NCBI GenBank assembly: GCA_002311025.1
Contig: DBYY01000004.1
Span: 70,265 to 134,264 of the forward strand
Length of the DNA stretch: 64,000 nt
Direction: 5' to 3'
DNA from: Candidatus Proelusimicrobium tauri
GTDB taxonomy: Bacteria; Elusimicrobiota; Elusimicrobia; Elusimicrobiales; Elusimicrobiaceae
Shown here: positions 55,496-63,677 of the stretch, one piece after another
Layout: each line of letters starts with the position of its first letter
How positions within the stretch are numbered: position 1 is the stretch's first letter
The notes under the pieces: generated by a model
Seen by the model: only the letters and a program-made list of their open reading frames with translations
Told to the model about the DNA's origin: nothing
Databases searched by the model: none
Position numbers and translations under genes: made by a program

Positions 55496-56468
55496 ATAAC
55501 TCTCCGTTTTTTTCAATATATTTTTTATGATAGTTCTTCATCCATTTTACAAATTCTTGAGTGGCATCTAAAGGTTTGCCGTAAATAAGTTCGGTTTTAT
55601 CTACCACTACGCCGACATTTCTTAAAGTTGCATATTCTTCTATGCCGCTGTAAATTTCTCTTAAAATCTGCTGAATAATAAAATCTTGACGGGTTAAAAA
55701 CTCCTCGCTTGAGCGTGCTTTAAAATTAAGCAAAAAGGCCTGTTTATCAATAATTTCCTGTTCGGTAGAGGCAATTTGTTCTTTTAGCATATCTTGTTTT
55801 TCGGGCAAATTAACAGGAGTGTTTTCCAAGTCAGTCCAAGAAGAAAAACAAAGTTCATTAAGCAAAGGTTTAACTTTATTTTCTTCAAAACAAGGATAAA
55901 GATTGTTTTTCGGCAAGACATAAAAAGACTTTTCGTAGAAAGGGGCATTTTCGCTAAAAGTATCTTGTAAATTATTAAGTTGTTTTTGTAAAGAGGATAT
56001 TTGTTTTGTAAGTTGTGCATATTCTACTTGTTTATTTTCAAGAGCAAGTTTCATTTTTTTGCGGGCTTCTATTGTCCAAGGATTTTTATTAAAGGCCTCT
56101 TGCATATCAATATAAATTGCTACGGGGGAATCTTTTACGACTTCTTCCTTTTCATTTTGGCTTGATTTAAAAGCGATAAAGCGATTATCTTTTGGCTGAG
56201 ATGTAGTCTTTGTGCCTTTTGGTTCGGTAGAACCGGGCGTTCCTTGTGGCATATCATTATTAAGTTGCGGGTCAAAAGAAGGATATTCTCGCGGAGTATT
56301 GTTATCGGAAGGAACGGGAACAAGGGCGGTAGTATCATATTTTTCAAGCGGTATCTGGCTTGACCCGGCAATTTCATTTTCAATTGCTTTTGTGGCAATA
56401 CTTTCCTGCGCTGCTATAAAAGCAGGACATAAAAATATTAAAAATATGGTGAACCAAAAATGTTTCAT
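55470..56468 (-). CDS. OmpH/Skp-like periplasmic chaperone, enlarged
   Basis: A 332-residue secreted protein in the place of skp between bamA and lpxD. It has a signal peptide ([20 protein letters not shown]) and a Pro/Ser/Thr-rich extension (about 20-115). An OmpH-like domain follows, with [20 protein letters not shown], a long coiled coil ([20 protein letters not shown]) and [20 protein letters not shown]. Usual Skp length is about 160-180, so both the N-terminal extension and a Cys-containing insert ([19 protein letters not shown]) are extra. It probably guides outer-membrane proteins to BamA. Confidence 0.8.
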   Translation of the reverse strand: MKHFWFTIFLIFLCPAFIAAQESIATKAIENEIAGSSQIPLEKYDTTALVPVPSDNNTPREYPSFDPQLNNDMPQGTPGSTEPKGTKTTSQPKDNRFIAFKSSQNEKEEVVKDSPVAIYIDMQEAFNKNPWTIEARKKMKLALENKQVEYAQLTKQISSLQKQLNNLQDTFSENAPFYEKSFYVLPKNNLYPCFEENKVKPLLNELCFSSWTDLENTPVNLPEKQDMLKEQIASTEQEIIDKQAFLLNFKARSSEEFLTRQDFIIQQILREIYSGIEEYATLRNVGVVVDKTELIYGKPLDATQEFVKWMKNYHKKYIEKNGELYENLKANS

Positions 56469-56475
56469 ACTTTAA

Positions 56476-58935
56476 TTAAAACAAGTTTGCCATTGAAAAG
56501 TAAATATAGCCTCTCTTTTCTCCCGATTTATGATTTAAACCATAACCCCAATCAAGTCTGATAGGTAAAGTGGGGGTAACAAGTCTTAAACCTACACCTG
56601 CGCCCATTTTAAACTCATCTAAATTGGAACCCGTTTTTAATTTTATATCATCAAAATTTTTCCAAGAGTTACCGATATCAAAGAAAGCGGCAATTTGCGC
56701 AAGAGTTCTTCTGCCTTCTCTGGCTAGGGGGAATTTTAACTCAATATTTGCCATATAGTAAAGTTCGCCGCCTCTTTCAGGGCCGATTTGACCGGTGTTA
56801 TCATAACCTCTTATAGTATCTGCACCGCCGAGGAAGATTCTTTCGTATGTCGGTACAATATCTGTTCTGCCGTAGGGTTTAACGATACCTGCTCTATTAC
56901 CTATCATTAAAACGATAGGATAATCTTTGCCGATATTGATTAAAGTTTTATTGTAAGAAGATTTAAAATTGATTTCGTAAATATCCAAATCACCAAACAT
57001 TGGTCCGCCGGAAAGTTCTACGCCGATTGAATTTCTTGAACCGCTTGTCGGGTCCCAATAATTATCTCTTGTATCAATAGCAAAACTTACGCCGATAGTG
57101 GACATATTTGTTTTGCCTTCGACAAGCCCGTCATCAACACCGACAAATTCACTGTCAATATCGTAAATATCAATATTTTTGAAGGAATAAGAGAAACCTA
57201 AATTATAAATATCATCATTGAATCTCGGGCCGACATTTATTCTGCCACCTTTGCGTTTTTCCGTATAGGCGGAATAAGTGCCCATATAAGAGCGGTAGCG
57301 GCGGGTATTAAACAAATCAATACCGAAAGAAACCGGCCTATCAAATACCCACGGAGTTGACCAACTTAAAGTATAATCCAAAATTCTTTTACCGAAAAGT
57401 CCTCTTACGGAAAGTCTTTGTGCTTTACCAAAAAGATTCATGTGTGTTATGGAAACATCGCCGTATAAACCGTCTAAAGAGGACATTGCCACACCTGCGG
57501 TAAACATACCCGGTCTGCCTTCAACGATATTATAACCGACATCAACTTTATTTATATCATTAGTAGGGGTGATATCAATTTGGGCATCGTTGACAAAGCC
57601 GAGATTCATAATTTTGCTTTGTCCGCGTCTTATTTTTTCATAACTGAAAATATCACCTTCTTTGAAAGGAACTTCTCTTGCGAAAATATAAGTTTTTGTT
57701 GATTCATTGCCGGTTATATCAATATGGTCAATAAAAACGGTATTATTTTCGGTAATTTCATAGTCAATATCAAGGGAATTATCTTCGTTTAATTTACGCA
57801 CCGGCTGAATTTGCGCCCTTAAAAAACCCTTATTTGCATAATTTTCCTGCATATCGCGGATAGTAGCGTCAAACTTTTGCTGGTTAAAGCGTTTGCCTTT
57901 TTTGTAAAAAAGCATATTGTCGAGTTCTTCTTCGGTGAAAAGGGTATTACCCGTGAAAGTTGTTTTACCGAAGACGGCATTGTCGCCTTCGTGAACTTTA
58001 TATTTTAAAGTCACTTCGCTTTTATCTTCGCTAAAGTCTTGGGTGAAATCGGTTATTTTAAAATCATAAAAACCTTCATTTCTGGCATATAAAGTGGCTT
58101 TGTATTGGTCTTGGGGTAAGAGTTGTTCTTTATAAATTTTGCCTTCGCGATTTTTTGTTTGTTTTAAAAATTTCTTTTGATTTATTTTTTCTGCACCTTC
58201 AATAACTACTTCTTTAATTTTTGTTCTGGTGCCTTCGTCAATAATTAAAGTGATAAGGACAGTATTCTCTTCGGGATCGAAACTTTCTTCGTAGGAAACT
58301 TTTGCATTTATATAACCTCTTTGGGCATAAGCATCAATAATTTTGGGGAGATCTGCTTCCATTTTTGAAGAAGAATAAGGATCTTTCAACTTTAAAGCCA
58401 TCGCACCGGTGATAGTTGATTTGGAAACTTTTTTTCTGCCTTTATAAAGTATTTTTTCAAGAATAGGTTTTTCTTTGACAATTACAGTTATGGCGTGGCA
58501 AGGATAAGTTTGGGCGTCTTCATCATCTGCTTTATTTATGCGGGAGCCTTCTTTAGAAGAAATATCAATTTCAATATCATCGAAGTTACCAAGCGCCATT
58601 AAAGAAGCCACATCATCTTGTATAGAAGACTTTTCATATAAATGCCCGACTTTGGCTGTAATATTTTTTGTAATAGTTTTTTTGCGTATATTTTTTAAAC
58701 CGTCAACTTTTATATCGCAAATCATCCACGGGCCGTTTGGGTCAATATCATTTTCTTCTTGTGTATCTTGGTTTTTTTCTTCTTGCGGTGCGACATAATT
58801 ATCCCTTACCCAATTTATGGAACTTTTGGGGGTTAAACTCTCACCGGAAAGAGTAGTTCTTTGCGCAAAGGCAAAAGAAGTGAAAAACGAAAAAACTGCT
58901 AAACAATAAAAAAATTTATAAAGGTTTCTTTTCAT
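56476..58935 (-). CDS. bamA: Outer membrane protein assembly factor BamA
   Basis: An 819-residue Omp85 protein with a signal peptide (about 1-25), five POTRA domains (about 70-430, for example ICDIKVDGLKNIRKKTI and FGKTTFTGNTLFTEEELDN) and a C-terminal 16-stranded barrel. The barrel has the lid motif YERIFLGGADTIRGYD and a terminal beta signal ending in F (YIYFSMANLF). It inserts beta-barrel proteins into the outer membrane and heads the lpx operon. The start has no Shine-Dalgarno: TATAAT (58944-58949, minus strand) lies 8 bases before the ATG, so the mRNA may be leaderless. Confidence 0.95.
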   Translation of the reverse strand: MKRNLYKFFYCLAVFSFFTSFAFAQRTTLSGESLTPKSSINWVRDNYVAPQEEKNQDTQEENDIDPNGPWMICDIKVDGLKNIRKKTITKNITAKVGHLYEKSSIQDDVASLMALGNFDDIEIDISSKEGSRINKADDEDAQTYPCHAITVIVKEKPILEKILYKGRKKVSKSTITGAMALKLKDPYSSSKMEADLPKIIDAYAQRGYINAKVSYEESFDPEENTVLITLIIDEGTRTKIKEVVIEGAEKINQKKFLKQTKNREGKIYKEQLLPQDQYKATLYARNEGFYDFKITDFTQDFSEDKSEVTLKYKVHEGDNAVFGKTTFTGNTLFTEEELDNMLFYKKGKRFNQQKFDATIRDMQENYANKGFLRAQIQPVRKLNEDNSLDIDYEITENNTVFIDHIDITGNESTKTYIFAREVPFKEGDIFSYEKIRRGQSKIMNLGFVNDAQIDITPTNDINKVDVGYNIVEGRPGMFTAGVAMSSLDGLYGDVSITHMNLFGKAQRLSVRGLFGKRILDYTLSWSTPWVFDRPVSFGIDLFNTRRYRSYMGTYSAYTEKRKGGRINVGPRFNDDIYNLGFSYSFKNIDIYDIDSEFVGVDDGLVEGKTNMSTIGVSFAIDTRDNYWDPTSGSRNSIGVELSGGPMFGDLDIYEINFKSSYNKTLINIGKDYPIVLMIGNRAGIVKPYGRTDIVPTYERIFLGGADTIRGYDNTGQIGPERGGELYYMANIELKFPLAREGRRTLAQIAAFFDIGNSWKNFDDIKLKTGSNLDEFKMGAGVGLRLVTPTLPIRLDWGYGLNHKSGEKRGYIYFSMANLF

Positions 58936-58949
58936 ATAAATATATTATA
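58936..58949 (-). promoter_or_regulatory. -10 element of bamA, near-leaderless
   Basis: On the minus strand TATAAT (58949-58944) is followed by 8 bases and the bamA ATG. An overlapping TAATAT would give the 6-base spacing seen at other genes in the window. No Shine-Dalgarno is present. Confidence 0.45.
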
Positions 58950-58973
58950 TTAAATATATGGGAACAAAATAAA

Positions 58974-59003
58974 TAAGCCCTCAAGATTATGCTTGAGGGC
59001 TTT
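58974..59003 (-). terminator. Terminator of the sigma/anti-sigma/Cys-rich operon
   Basis: GCCCTCAAG/CTTGAGGGC stem with loop ATTATG; T-rich after it on the minus strand. Confidence 0.85.
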
Positions 59004-59023
59004 TAGATTTTCTAAGGAAAAAC

Positions 59024-59704
59024 CTATTTTTCTTGAGGTACTTCCTTAATTACGGGCAATTCATCTGCGGGACCTTTGCCGAATTTAGGACCTTTGTGTC
59101 CTTTCATGCAAGGGCAATCTTTGCCTTCTTTAGCGGCTTTTGCAAAGGGGCATTCTTTTCCGTCTTTACCTGCACCTTTCATGCAAGGGCAACCTTTACC
59201 TTCTTTAGCGGCTTTTGCAAAGGGACATTCTTTTCCTTCTTTGCCTTCACCTTTCATACAAGGGCAACCTTTTTTGTGTTTTTTATCCCATTTCATACCC
59301 TTTTTGTTACCTTTGAAGTTAGCAGGAGGAACACTGAACATAGGTTTCATTTCGCCGGAAATTATATTTTGGGTGATTTCATCAACATGTTTTGCTTTAA
59401 ATTCAGGTGTTCTGCTTTCGGCGAGTTTCACTTTGGCTTCATCAAGTTTCTTTTGAGAATCTTTCAAGCGTTCTTCCATTCTTTCAATGTGTTTATCATA
59501 ATTAGCGGCAACTTTAGCGGCAATTTTTGCCCTAATTTCTTCTTTCTTTTTATCATTTGTTGCTTTATTATATTTTTCTACAAGTTGGGTCATTTCCTGT
59601 TTTTCTTTTTCCATCTTTTTCATTTCTTTTTGGTCCGGTTGAGCAAAAGCCGCAACAGATAAACCAAAGCAGAAAGCAAAAGACATAACTATAAGTTTTT
59701 TCAT
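59024..59704 (-). CDS. Periplasmic Cys-rich repeat protein
   Basis: A 226-residue secreted protein. It has a signal peptide (KKLIVMSFAFCFGLSVAAFA) and a charged helical coiled-coil region (about 25-120) reminiscent of Spy/CnrX-type periplasmic sensors. A C-terminal array of 25-residue repeats follows, each with CPCMKG and ECPFAKAAKEGK; two full units and a third CPCMKG give eight Cys. The Cys, Met and Lys content suggests metal or redox chemistry, which is inference. It is the third gene after an ECF sigma factor and its anti-sigma factor, 11 bp apart, so it may be part of the stress signal they answer to. No family recognised for the repeats. Confidence 0.65.
   Translation of the reverse strand: MKKLIVMSFAFCFGLSVAAFAQPDQKEMKKMEKEKQEMTQLVEKYNKATNDKKKEEIRAKIAAKVAANYDKHIERMEERLKDSQKKLDEAKVKLAESRTPEFKAKHVDEITQNIISGEMKPMFSVPPANFKGNKKGMKWDKKHKKGCPCMKGEGKEGKECPFAKAAKEGKGCPCMKGAGKDGKECPFAKAAKEGKDCPCMKGHKGPKFGKGPADELPVIKEVPQEK
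59101..59270. repeat. 75-bp tandem repeats in the Cys-rich gene
   Basis: Units start at 59101, 59176 and 59251 (the last is partial), exactly 75 bp apart, each beginning CTTTCAT(G/A)CAAGGGCAA on the plus strand. They encode the 25-residue CPCMKG repeats in frame. Confidence 0.9.
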
Positions 59705-59715
59705 ACTGTTTCTCC

Positions 59716-60144
59716 TTATAAATAACTATTGATATCCTCTAGTAGGGAATCAATATCCGTTTCAACATCACCTATTTCGGTATAAATTGAATCGGAAAAA
59801 TACATATACCCGTCGCTTTGTGTTTGTCTGGGGTAAAACATACTTGCCAAGACAGCCACACAGCATGCCGCCGCACCCCCAAGTAGGACCGGGCGGGATA
59901 AATTGATTTTGCTAAACCAATCTCTCACTTTTAATAACCAAGATTTTTCCAAAGAACTATGTAAATCTAAAACAGGCGCTTGGTGTTCCGGCAAGGCTGC
60001 GCTTGTCAGAGCGGTTATTTTTATTATGTTCTGGCATTGTTTACACTCTTTTAAGTGATCTAAAAAAGCCATTTCTTTAGAATCGTCAAGCTCGCCATAA
60101 GCGTAAAGCAAGGCCTGTTCTTCAAATTTTTTATTATGCGGCAT
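59716..60144 (-). CDS. Anti-sigma factor with zinc-finger-like N-terminus
   Basis: A 142-residue protein. The cytoplasmic N-terminus has the ZAS-type motif HLKECKQCQNI (His, then CxxC), which binds ECF sigma factors. One membrane helix lies near 88-105 (PVLLGGAAACCVAVLASMF), and the extracytoplasmic tail is short and acidic. Overlap of 11 bases with the sigma gene, plus this topology, makes it the cognate anti-sigma factor. The motif is missing the first His of some ZAS domains in a clearly alignable place. Confidence 0.8.
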   Translation of the reverse strand: MPHNKKFEEQALLYAYGELDDSKEMAFLDHLKECKQCQNIIKITALTSAALPEHQAPVLDLHSSLEKSWLLKVRDWFSKINLSRPVLLGGAAACCVAVLASMFYPRQTQSDGYMYFSDSIYTEIGDVETDIDSLLEDINSYL

Positions 60145-60661
60145 AGTCTTCTCCTAAAGATTTTTGTATTTTTTTAATGGCTCTGTTTAAGCGGGCAAGC
60201 ACGGTTCCAAGCGGGCAATCAAGCACGGCGGCTATTTCCTTAAAACTTAAATATTGGCGCATTAAAATAACTTCTTTTTGTTCTTTTGGCAATTCGTCAA
60301 TTAAGTTTTGAATATGCTTAAGTTCAATTGTGCCAAGAGCATTTTTGGAAGTTTCATCGTTTTGTTTTACGGTTTCTTCTTCCAAAGGGACAGTTTTATC
60401 TGCCTTTCTGTAAAAGTCCATAACCTTATTTCTGGCGATAGTCCAAAGCCACGCTTTAAACTTGCCTTCTTCTTTATACTTATTAATTTCTTTTAAGGCT
60501 TTTATGAAAGTTTCCTGTAAAATGTCTTTCGCGCTGCCTTCGTCTTTAACACTATAAAGAATAAAAGTAAAAAGGGCATTTTGATATTTTTCTATGAGTA
60601 TGCCAAACTTTTCTTTATTGCCGTTTTTAACTTCATCAATTATAAGTTTTTCATCTTGCAT
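60134..60661 (-). CDS. ECF RNA polymerase sigma factor
   Basis: A 175-residue sigma-70 family factor of the ECF type. Region 2 (YQNALFTFILYSVKDEGSAKDILQE in part, FKAWLWTIARNKVMDFYRK) binds the -10 and core polymerase. Region 4 (LPKEQKEVILMRQYLSFKEI, LDCPLGTVLARLNRAIKKIQ) is the helix-turn-helix for the -35. It lacks regions 1 and 3. It heads a three-gene operon with its anti-sigma factor and the Cys-rich protein, with a GAGGAG ribosome binding site. TATAAG at 60677-60682 on this strand is a possible -10. Confidence 0.9.
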   Translation of the reverse strand: MQDEKLIIDEVKNGNKEKFGILIEKYQNALFTFILYSVKDEGSAKDILQETFIKALKEINKYKEEGKFKAWLWTIARNKVMDFYRKADKTVPLEEETVKQNDETSKNALGTIELKHIQNLIDELPKEQKEVILMRQYLSFKEIAAVLDCPLGTVLARLNRAIKKIQKSLGEDYAA

Positions 60662-60737
60662 AATAACTGCTCCTCACTTATACAACGCAAAAGGACTTTA
60701 TTTTATTGCATTTATTTTTTAAAATCCCCTTTTTTTC

Positions 60738-61226
60738 TCAGAAAGTACAAGAAGTGGAATATAATTTCGTTTCTTTGCAACCTATTGCCATACAGAACTT
60801 TTTTTGGCGTTTATCACCAAGTTCATAAAGGCATCTTTTTTCTTTAGAAGAGACAGATATTATTTGAGAATATCTTCTTTCTGTTTCCTTACGAAAAACT
60901 CCTATATTTAAAACACCGTTGATATTCTCTAAATCATACAAAAGGCCGTCTTCTTCCATTGTAAGGATATTTTTATTGGCGCGGCATTTGGGGAAATTAT
61001 TTATACCGATATTCTTAAAATTTGTAGTATACTTTCCTGTTTTTGCTTTATATTCTTTTTCGGCTTTTTGTATTTGATTTAAAGTTGCTAATATTTTTTT
61101 TGCTATTTTTTTATCCATAAAATTATGATGTTGCGTTATCATTATACTACCTACAATATAGACGACTAAAATAAAGACTAAACCCCATATTAGACAAGAA
61201 CCTTTATTTGCTCTGGTAGTTTTCAT
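60738..61226 (-). CDS. Degenerate type IV pilin-like protein
   Basis: A 162-residue protein with one N-terminal hydrophobic helix (LIWGLVFILVVYIVGSIMI) followed by a helical segment (ILATLNQIQKAEKEYKAKTGKYTTNFKNI) like that of PilE/pseudopilin proteins, which typically have an x-Ala-x-Tyr-x-x-x-x-Gly-x-Tyr stretch here. The prepilin site is altered: G9 could be the -1 residue (NKGSCLI), but mature position 5 is W14 instead of Glu, and the GFTLIE motif is missing. Four C-terminal Cys residues (KRCLYE, KFCMAIGCKE, STSC) could form disulfides. It may be a minor pilin, a membrane protein derived from one, or a decaying copy. Confidence 0.6.
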   Translation of the reverse strand: MKTTRANKGSCLIWGLVFILVVYIVGSIMITQHHNFMDKKIAKKILATLNQIQKAEKEYKAKTGKYTTNFKNIGINNFPKCRANKNILTMEEDGLLYDLENINGVLNIGVFRKETERRYSQIISVSSKEKRCLYELGDKRQKKFCMAIGCKETKLYSTSCTF

Positions 61227-61304
61227 AAGAATTTCTCCTAATTATTTATACTTCTATTTTACAATAAAACCAAAAATGATGCAGTTAAACAAAAGAGAAA
61301 TAAA

Positions 61305-61334
61305 AAACCCTCGTTTTTTACGAGGGTTTAAAAG
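61305..61334 (-). terminator. Terminator after rpmB
   Basis: AAACCCTCGT/ACGAGGGTTT stem (61305-61314 and 61320-61329), loop TTTTT. A-rich plus-strand sequence upstream gives the T tail on the minus strand. Confidence 0.85.
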
Positions 61335-61350
61335 AGTTCTTTCTCAAAAC

Positions 61351-61545
61351 TTATTTTGCCGGTTTTACGACTTTTCCGGATTTCATGCATTTAGAGCATA
61401 CATAAGCAGTTTGAGTTTTGCCTTCAAGCACAACTTTTTGTTTGTGAAGATTGGGCTTAAAAGTTCTTTTTGTTTTCATGTGGGAATGACTGTAAGAATT
61501 CCCTTGAACGGATTTTTTACCGCAAATTTCGCATTTATATGACAT
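61351..61545 (-). CDS. rpmB: 50S ribosomal protein L28
   Basis: A 64-residue basic protein starting MSYKCEICGKKSVQGNSYSH, with TKRTFKPNLHKQKV and a second CxxC (VCSKCMKSGKV), so it is the zinc-binding form of L28. Length and motifs are canonical. Its own promoter lies upstream and a terminator downstream. The Shine-Dalgarno is GGAAG. Confidence 0.96.
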   Translation of the reverse strand: MSYKCEICGKKSVQGNSYSHSHMKTKRTFKPNLHKQKVVLEGKTQTAYVCSKCMKSGKVVKPAK

Positions 61546-61583
61546 ATTTGTATCTTCCTAACCTAATAACTTTATTTTTAAAT

Positions 61584-61612
61584 ATTGTAGCAAAAAATGA
61601 AATATGATGCAA
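61584..61612 (-). promoter_or_regulatory. rpmB promoter
   Basis: On the minus strand TTGCAT (61612-61607), 17-bp spacer and TACAAT (61589-61584). Confidence 0.65.
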
Positions 61613-62380
61613 CTAATTAAAAATAGAACTAACCAATTTCTTTGAAATATTCCAAGCCCTTTTAATGTAATTTTTAACTTTCTCAAAGAAAGTCGGTTGT
61701 TCTTTCACTATGGGAGCAAAATCTTCCGCAAGATAAATATTTTTTTCTGCCATTAATTGTTTTAAATAATTGGAAGGAATGGCAAAATTTATGTTTTGGT
61801 TTTCCTTCCCTTTTAAACTTGAAGTGGCAATAGCGATAACTTCACCTTTTTTATTAAAGACCGGACTGCCGCTTGAACTTGGCGAAATGGGTGCGCTTAT
61901 TTGATGCCAAATGACGGTGGGGGAAACCTGTCTTATTTGTGAAATAAGACCGTTTGTAATAGTGTTTTGTAAACGTCTTGGGTTACCGATAACGGTTATC
62001 TCTTCGCCTGCTTTCACTTGATTTGAATCACCTAAAATAACATAGGGTAAATTTTCATTTGGTATTTGTAAAAGGGCAAGATCGATAGTATCATCTTTGG
62101 TTACGGCAAGAATTTTTGCTTCTTCGGAAATAACACCGTTTTTAAAAGTAAAATTTACGGCAAGGGCATCTTTAATAACATGGGCCGCTGTTACAATAAT
62201 CCCGTTTGTGTCAATGATAAAACCGGTTCCGCTATAAGTTGAAGCATCTTTTTTTATAACATTAACGCTAACGATAGCATCGCCGTAAAGTTCTGCTATT
62301 TGGGAGTGGTCTTTTTCTTGGGCAAGAATCGGTAAGGTTAAAAAAAATAAAATTATTGTAAGAAAATTTATTTTTTTCAT
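61613..62380 (-). CDS. DegP-like trypsin-type serine protease
   Basis: A 255-residue secreted S1C-type protease from the ATG at 62380; the longer in-frame start would lie inside the tRNA gene. It has a signal peptide (KKINFLTIILFFLTLPILAQ) and a chymotrypsin fold with the His of VTAAHVIKDA, the Asp of DDTIDLALLQI and the Ser in SPSSSGSPVFNKKGE. It lacks a PDZ domain, since the protein ends about 45 residues after the core. It is likely a periplasmic quality-control protease. The ATG is only 17 nt behind the tRNA-Thr 3' end, with no promoter or strong Shine-Dalgarno between. Confidence 0.85.
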   Translation of the reverse strand: MKKINFLTIILFFLTLPILAQEKDHSQIAELYGDAIVSVNVIKKDASTYSGTGFIIDTNGIIVTAAHVIKDALAVNFTFKNGVISEEAKILAVTKDDTIDLALLQIPNENLPYVILGDSNQVKAGEEITVIGNPRRLQNTITNGLISQIRQVSPTVIWHQISAPISPSSSGSPVFNKKGEVIAIATSSLKGKENQNINFAIPSNYLKQLMAEKNIYLAEDFAPIVKEQPTFFEKVKNYIKRAWNISKKLVSSIFN

Positions 62381-62397
62381 AAGAATCCAAAAGAAAT

Positions 62398-62469
62398 AGC
62401 CGAGGATGGGATTTGAACCCACAACCTACGGTTTACAAAACCGTTGCTCAACCATTGAGCTACCTCGGC
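62398..62469 (-). tRNA. tRNA-Thr (anticodon TGT)
   Basis: The 72-nt minus-strand sequence folds as a cloverleaf. The acceptor stem is GCCGAGG/CCTCGGC and the D arm GCTC-AATGGTT-GAGC. The anticodon stem ACGGT/ACCGT has loop TTTGTAA, giving anticodon TGT. The T arm is GTGGG-TTCAAAT-CCCAT. The discriminator base is U and CCA is not encoded. It reads ACA and, with wobble, other threonine codons. Confidence 0.95.
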
Positions 62470-62487
62470 ATAATCTTATAATAATAA

Positions 62488-62516
62488 ATTATAGCAATTT
62501 TGGCTTTTAATGGCAA
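62488..62516 (-). promoter_or_regulatory. tRNA-Thr promoter (also serving the protease gene)
   Basis: On the minus strand TTGCCA (62516-62511), 17-bp spacer and perfect TATAAT (62493-62488), about 18 bases before the tRNA 5' end. No separate promoter is seen for the protease gene behind the tRNA. Confidence 0.75.
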
Positions 62517-62521
62517 ATAGG

Positions 62522-63676
62522 TTATTTGGTATAAGGGGCACTGAAAGAGCGGAACTCCAAACTCTCATTTATGTTCTTAAAAAGCCAGCCTTTTTGATTA
62601 TCATCATAAAGAGAATCAAAATCTTTAAAATTATTTTTCATAGCGGCTTGTAGGTTGGCATACATATTCTTTTTATCTTTTTTAACAGTCCAATAATAAC
62701 CGGCATTATTTATCAGAGTAGTGGGTGCTTTTGGGGAAAGTTTTAAAGATATATCTAAATCTTTTTTTGCTTCTTTATAATTTTTTAATTTCATTTGGCA
62801 ATATGCCCTATTATTATAGGGTATCGCCCATTTGGGATTTAATTCTATGGCTTTATCATAATCTTTTATGGCGTTTTGCCAATCTTTTATATTTTCATAA
62901 GCAATACCGCGCCTATTATAAGCGGTGGCATCGGGGTTTATTTCTATTAAAGAGGTATAATCTTTAATTACTTCGTCATGTAAATCAATTTCCTTAAAAG
63001 CATTTGCGCGCGCTCTTAAGGCTTGTGTGTTTTGCGGATTTCTGTTTAAAACTTGACTGAAATAAGCGATTGCTTCATCATAAAATTCTGTATTATAACT
63101 AATTTTTCCAAGATAAAACAGAATTTGTTGATTTTGAGGGTTTTTTGCTAAAAGTTCTTCAAATAAGGGGTGGGCTTTAGGGTAATCGCGTAATTCAAAA
63201 TAGGCCTGTGCCTGTAAGAATTTCGTATCGGTTTTTTTGACTTTTTCAAAATCATTTAGAGCAAGTTTATATTTGCCTTTTTGCATATAACAATAGGCCC
63301 TTTTTAGGTAGAAATCTTCATAATTCTTCTTTAAACTTATGGCTTTGGTCAAATCTTCCATAGCGGGCGAACAGGAACCTTGCTCTATATAAGCAAGCGC
63401 GCGGGCATAGTATTTGAAAGGGTCTTTGGGTTTTAATTTAATGGCAGTGGAATAATCTCCAAGTGCTTTTTTATAGCGGTTTTGTTCCTTATAAACATCT
63501 GCCCTTGTATGATAAAGCAAAGCCCAACGGGGAGCCTTTTCTATGGCTTTTGTAAATAATTTTATTTTTTCTTGCGAAGTAGTTGCTTTTTTGCCTTGCT
63601 CATAATAATAATTTGCGCTTTGAGCAAAAAGCGCCGGACTAAGAAAAATTAAGAATAAAAATAAATACTTTTTCAT
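62522..63676 (-). CDS. Secreted tetratricopeptide-repeat protein
   Basis: A 384-residue protein with a signal peptide (KKYLFLFLIFLSPALFAQ) and about nine TPR units covering residues 20-320. Examples are ALLYHTRADVYKEQNRYKKA, PFKYYARALAYIEQGSCSPA and WAIPYNNRAYCQMKLKNYKE. The C-terminal ~60 residues diverge. It probably acts as a periplasmic or outer-membrane protein-binding scaffold; no partner is visible. The start is one base after the stop of the upstream gene, so it is probably coupled to it, and no Shine-Dalgarno is seen. Confidence 0.85.
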   Translation of the reverse strand: MKKYLFLFLIFLSPALFAQSANYYYEQGKKATTSQEKIKLFTKAIEKAPRWALLYHTRADVYKEQNRYKKALGDYSTAIKLKPKDPFKYYARALAYIEQGSCSPAMEDLTKAISLKKNYEDFYLKRAYCYMQKGKYKLALNDFEKVKKTDTKFLQAQAYFELRDYPKAHPLFEELLAKNPQNQQILFYLGKISYNTEFYDEAIAYFSQVLNRNPQNTQALRARANAFKEIDLHDEVIKDYTSLIEINPDATAYNRRGIAYENIKDWQNAIKDYDKAIELNPKWAIPYNNRAYCQMKLKNYKEAKKDLDISLKLSPKAPTTLINNAGYYWTVKKDKKNMYANLQAAMKNNFKDFDSLYDDNQKGWLFKNINESLEFRSFSAPYTK

Positions 63677-63677
63677 T

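Noticed and set aside
59101..59270. 75-bp tandem repeats as a CRISPR-like array
   Set aside because: Units are contiguous, in frame and coding, with no spacers between them.
59033..59662. Long plus-strand reading frame opposite the Cys-rich gene (209 codons)
   Set aside because: It mirrors the repeats of the minus-strand gene, is Phe-rich and has no start signal. The minus-strand protein has a signal peptide and operon context.
62381..62422. Longer N-terminus of the DegP-like protease
   Set aside because: The extra 14 codons lie in the 3' part of the tRNA-Thr gene and precede the signal peptide.
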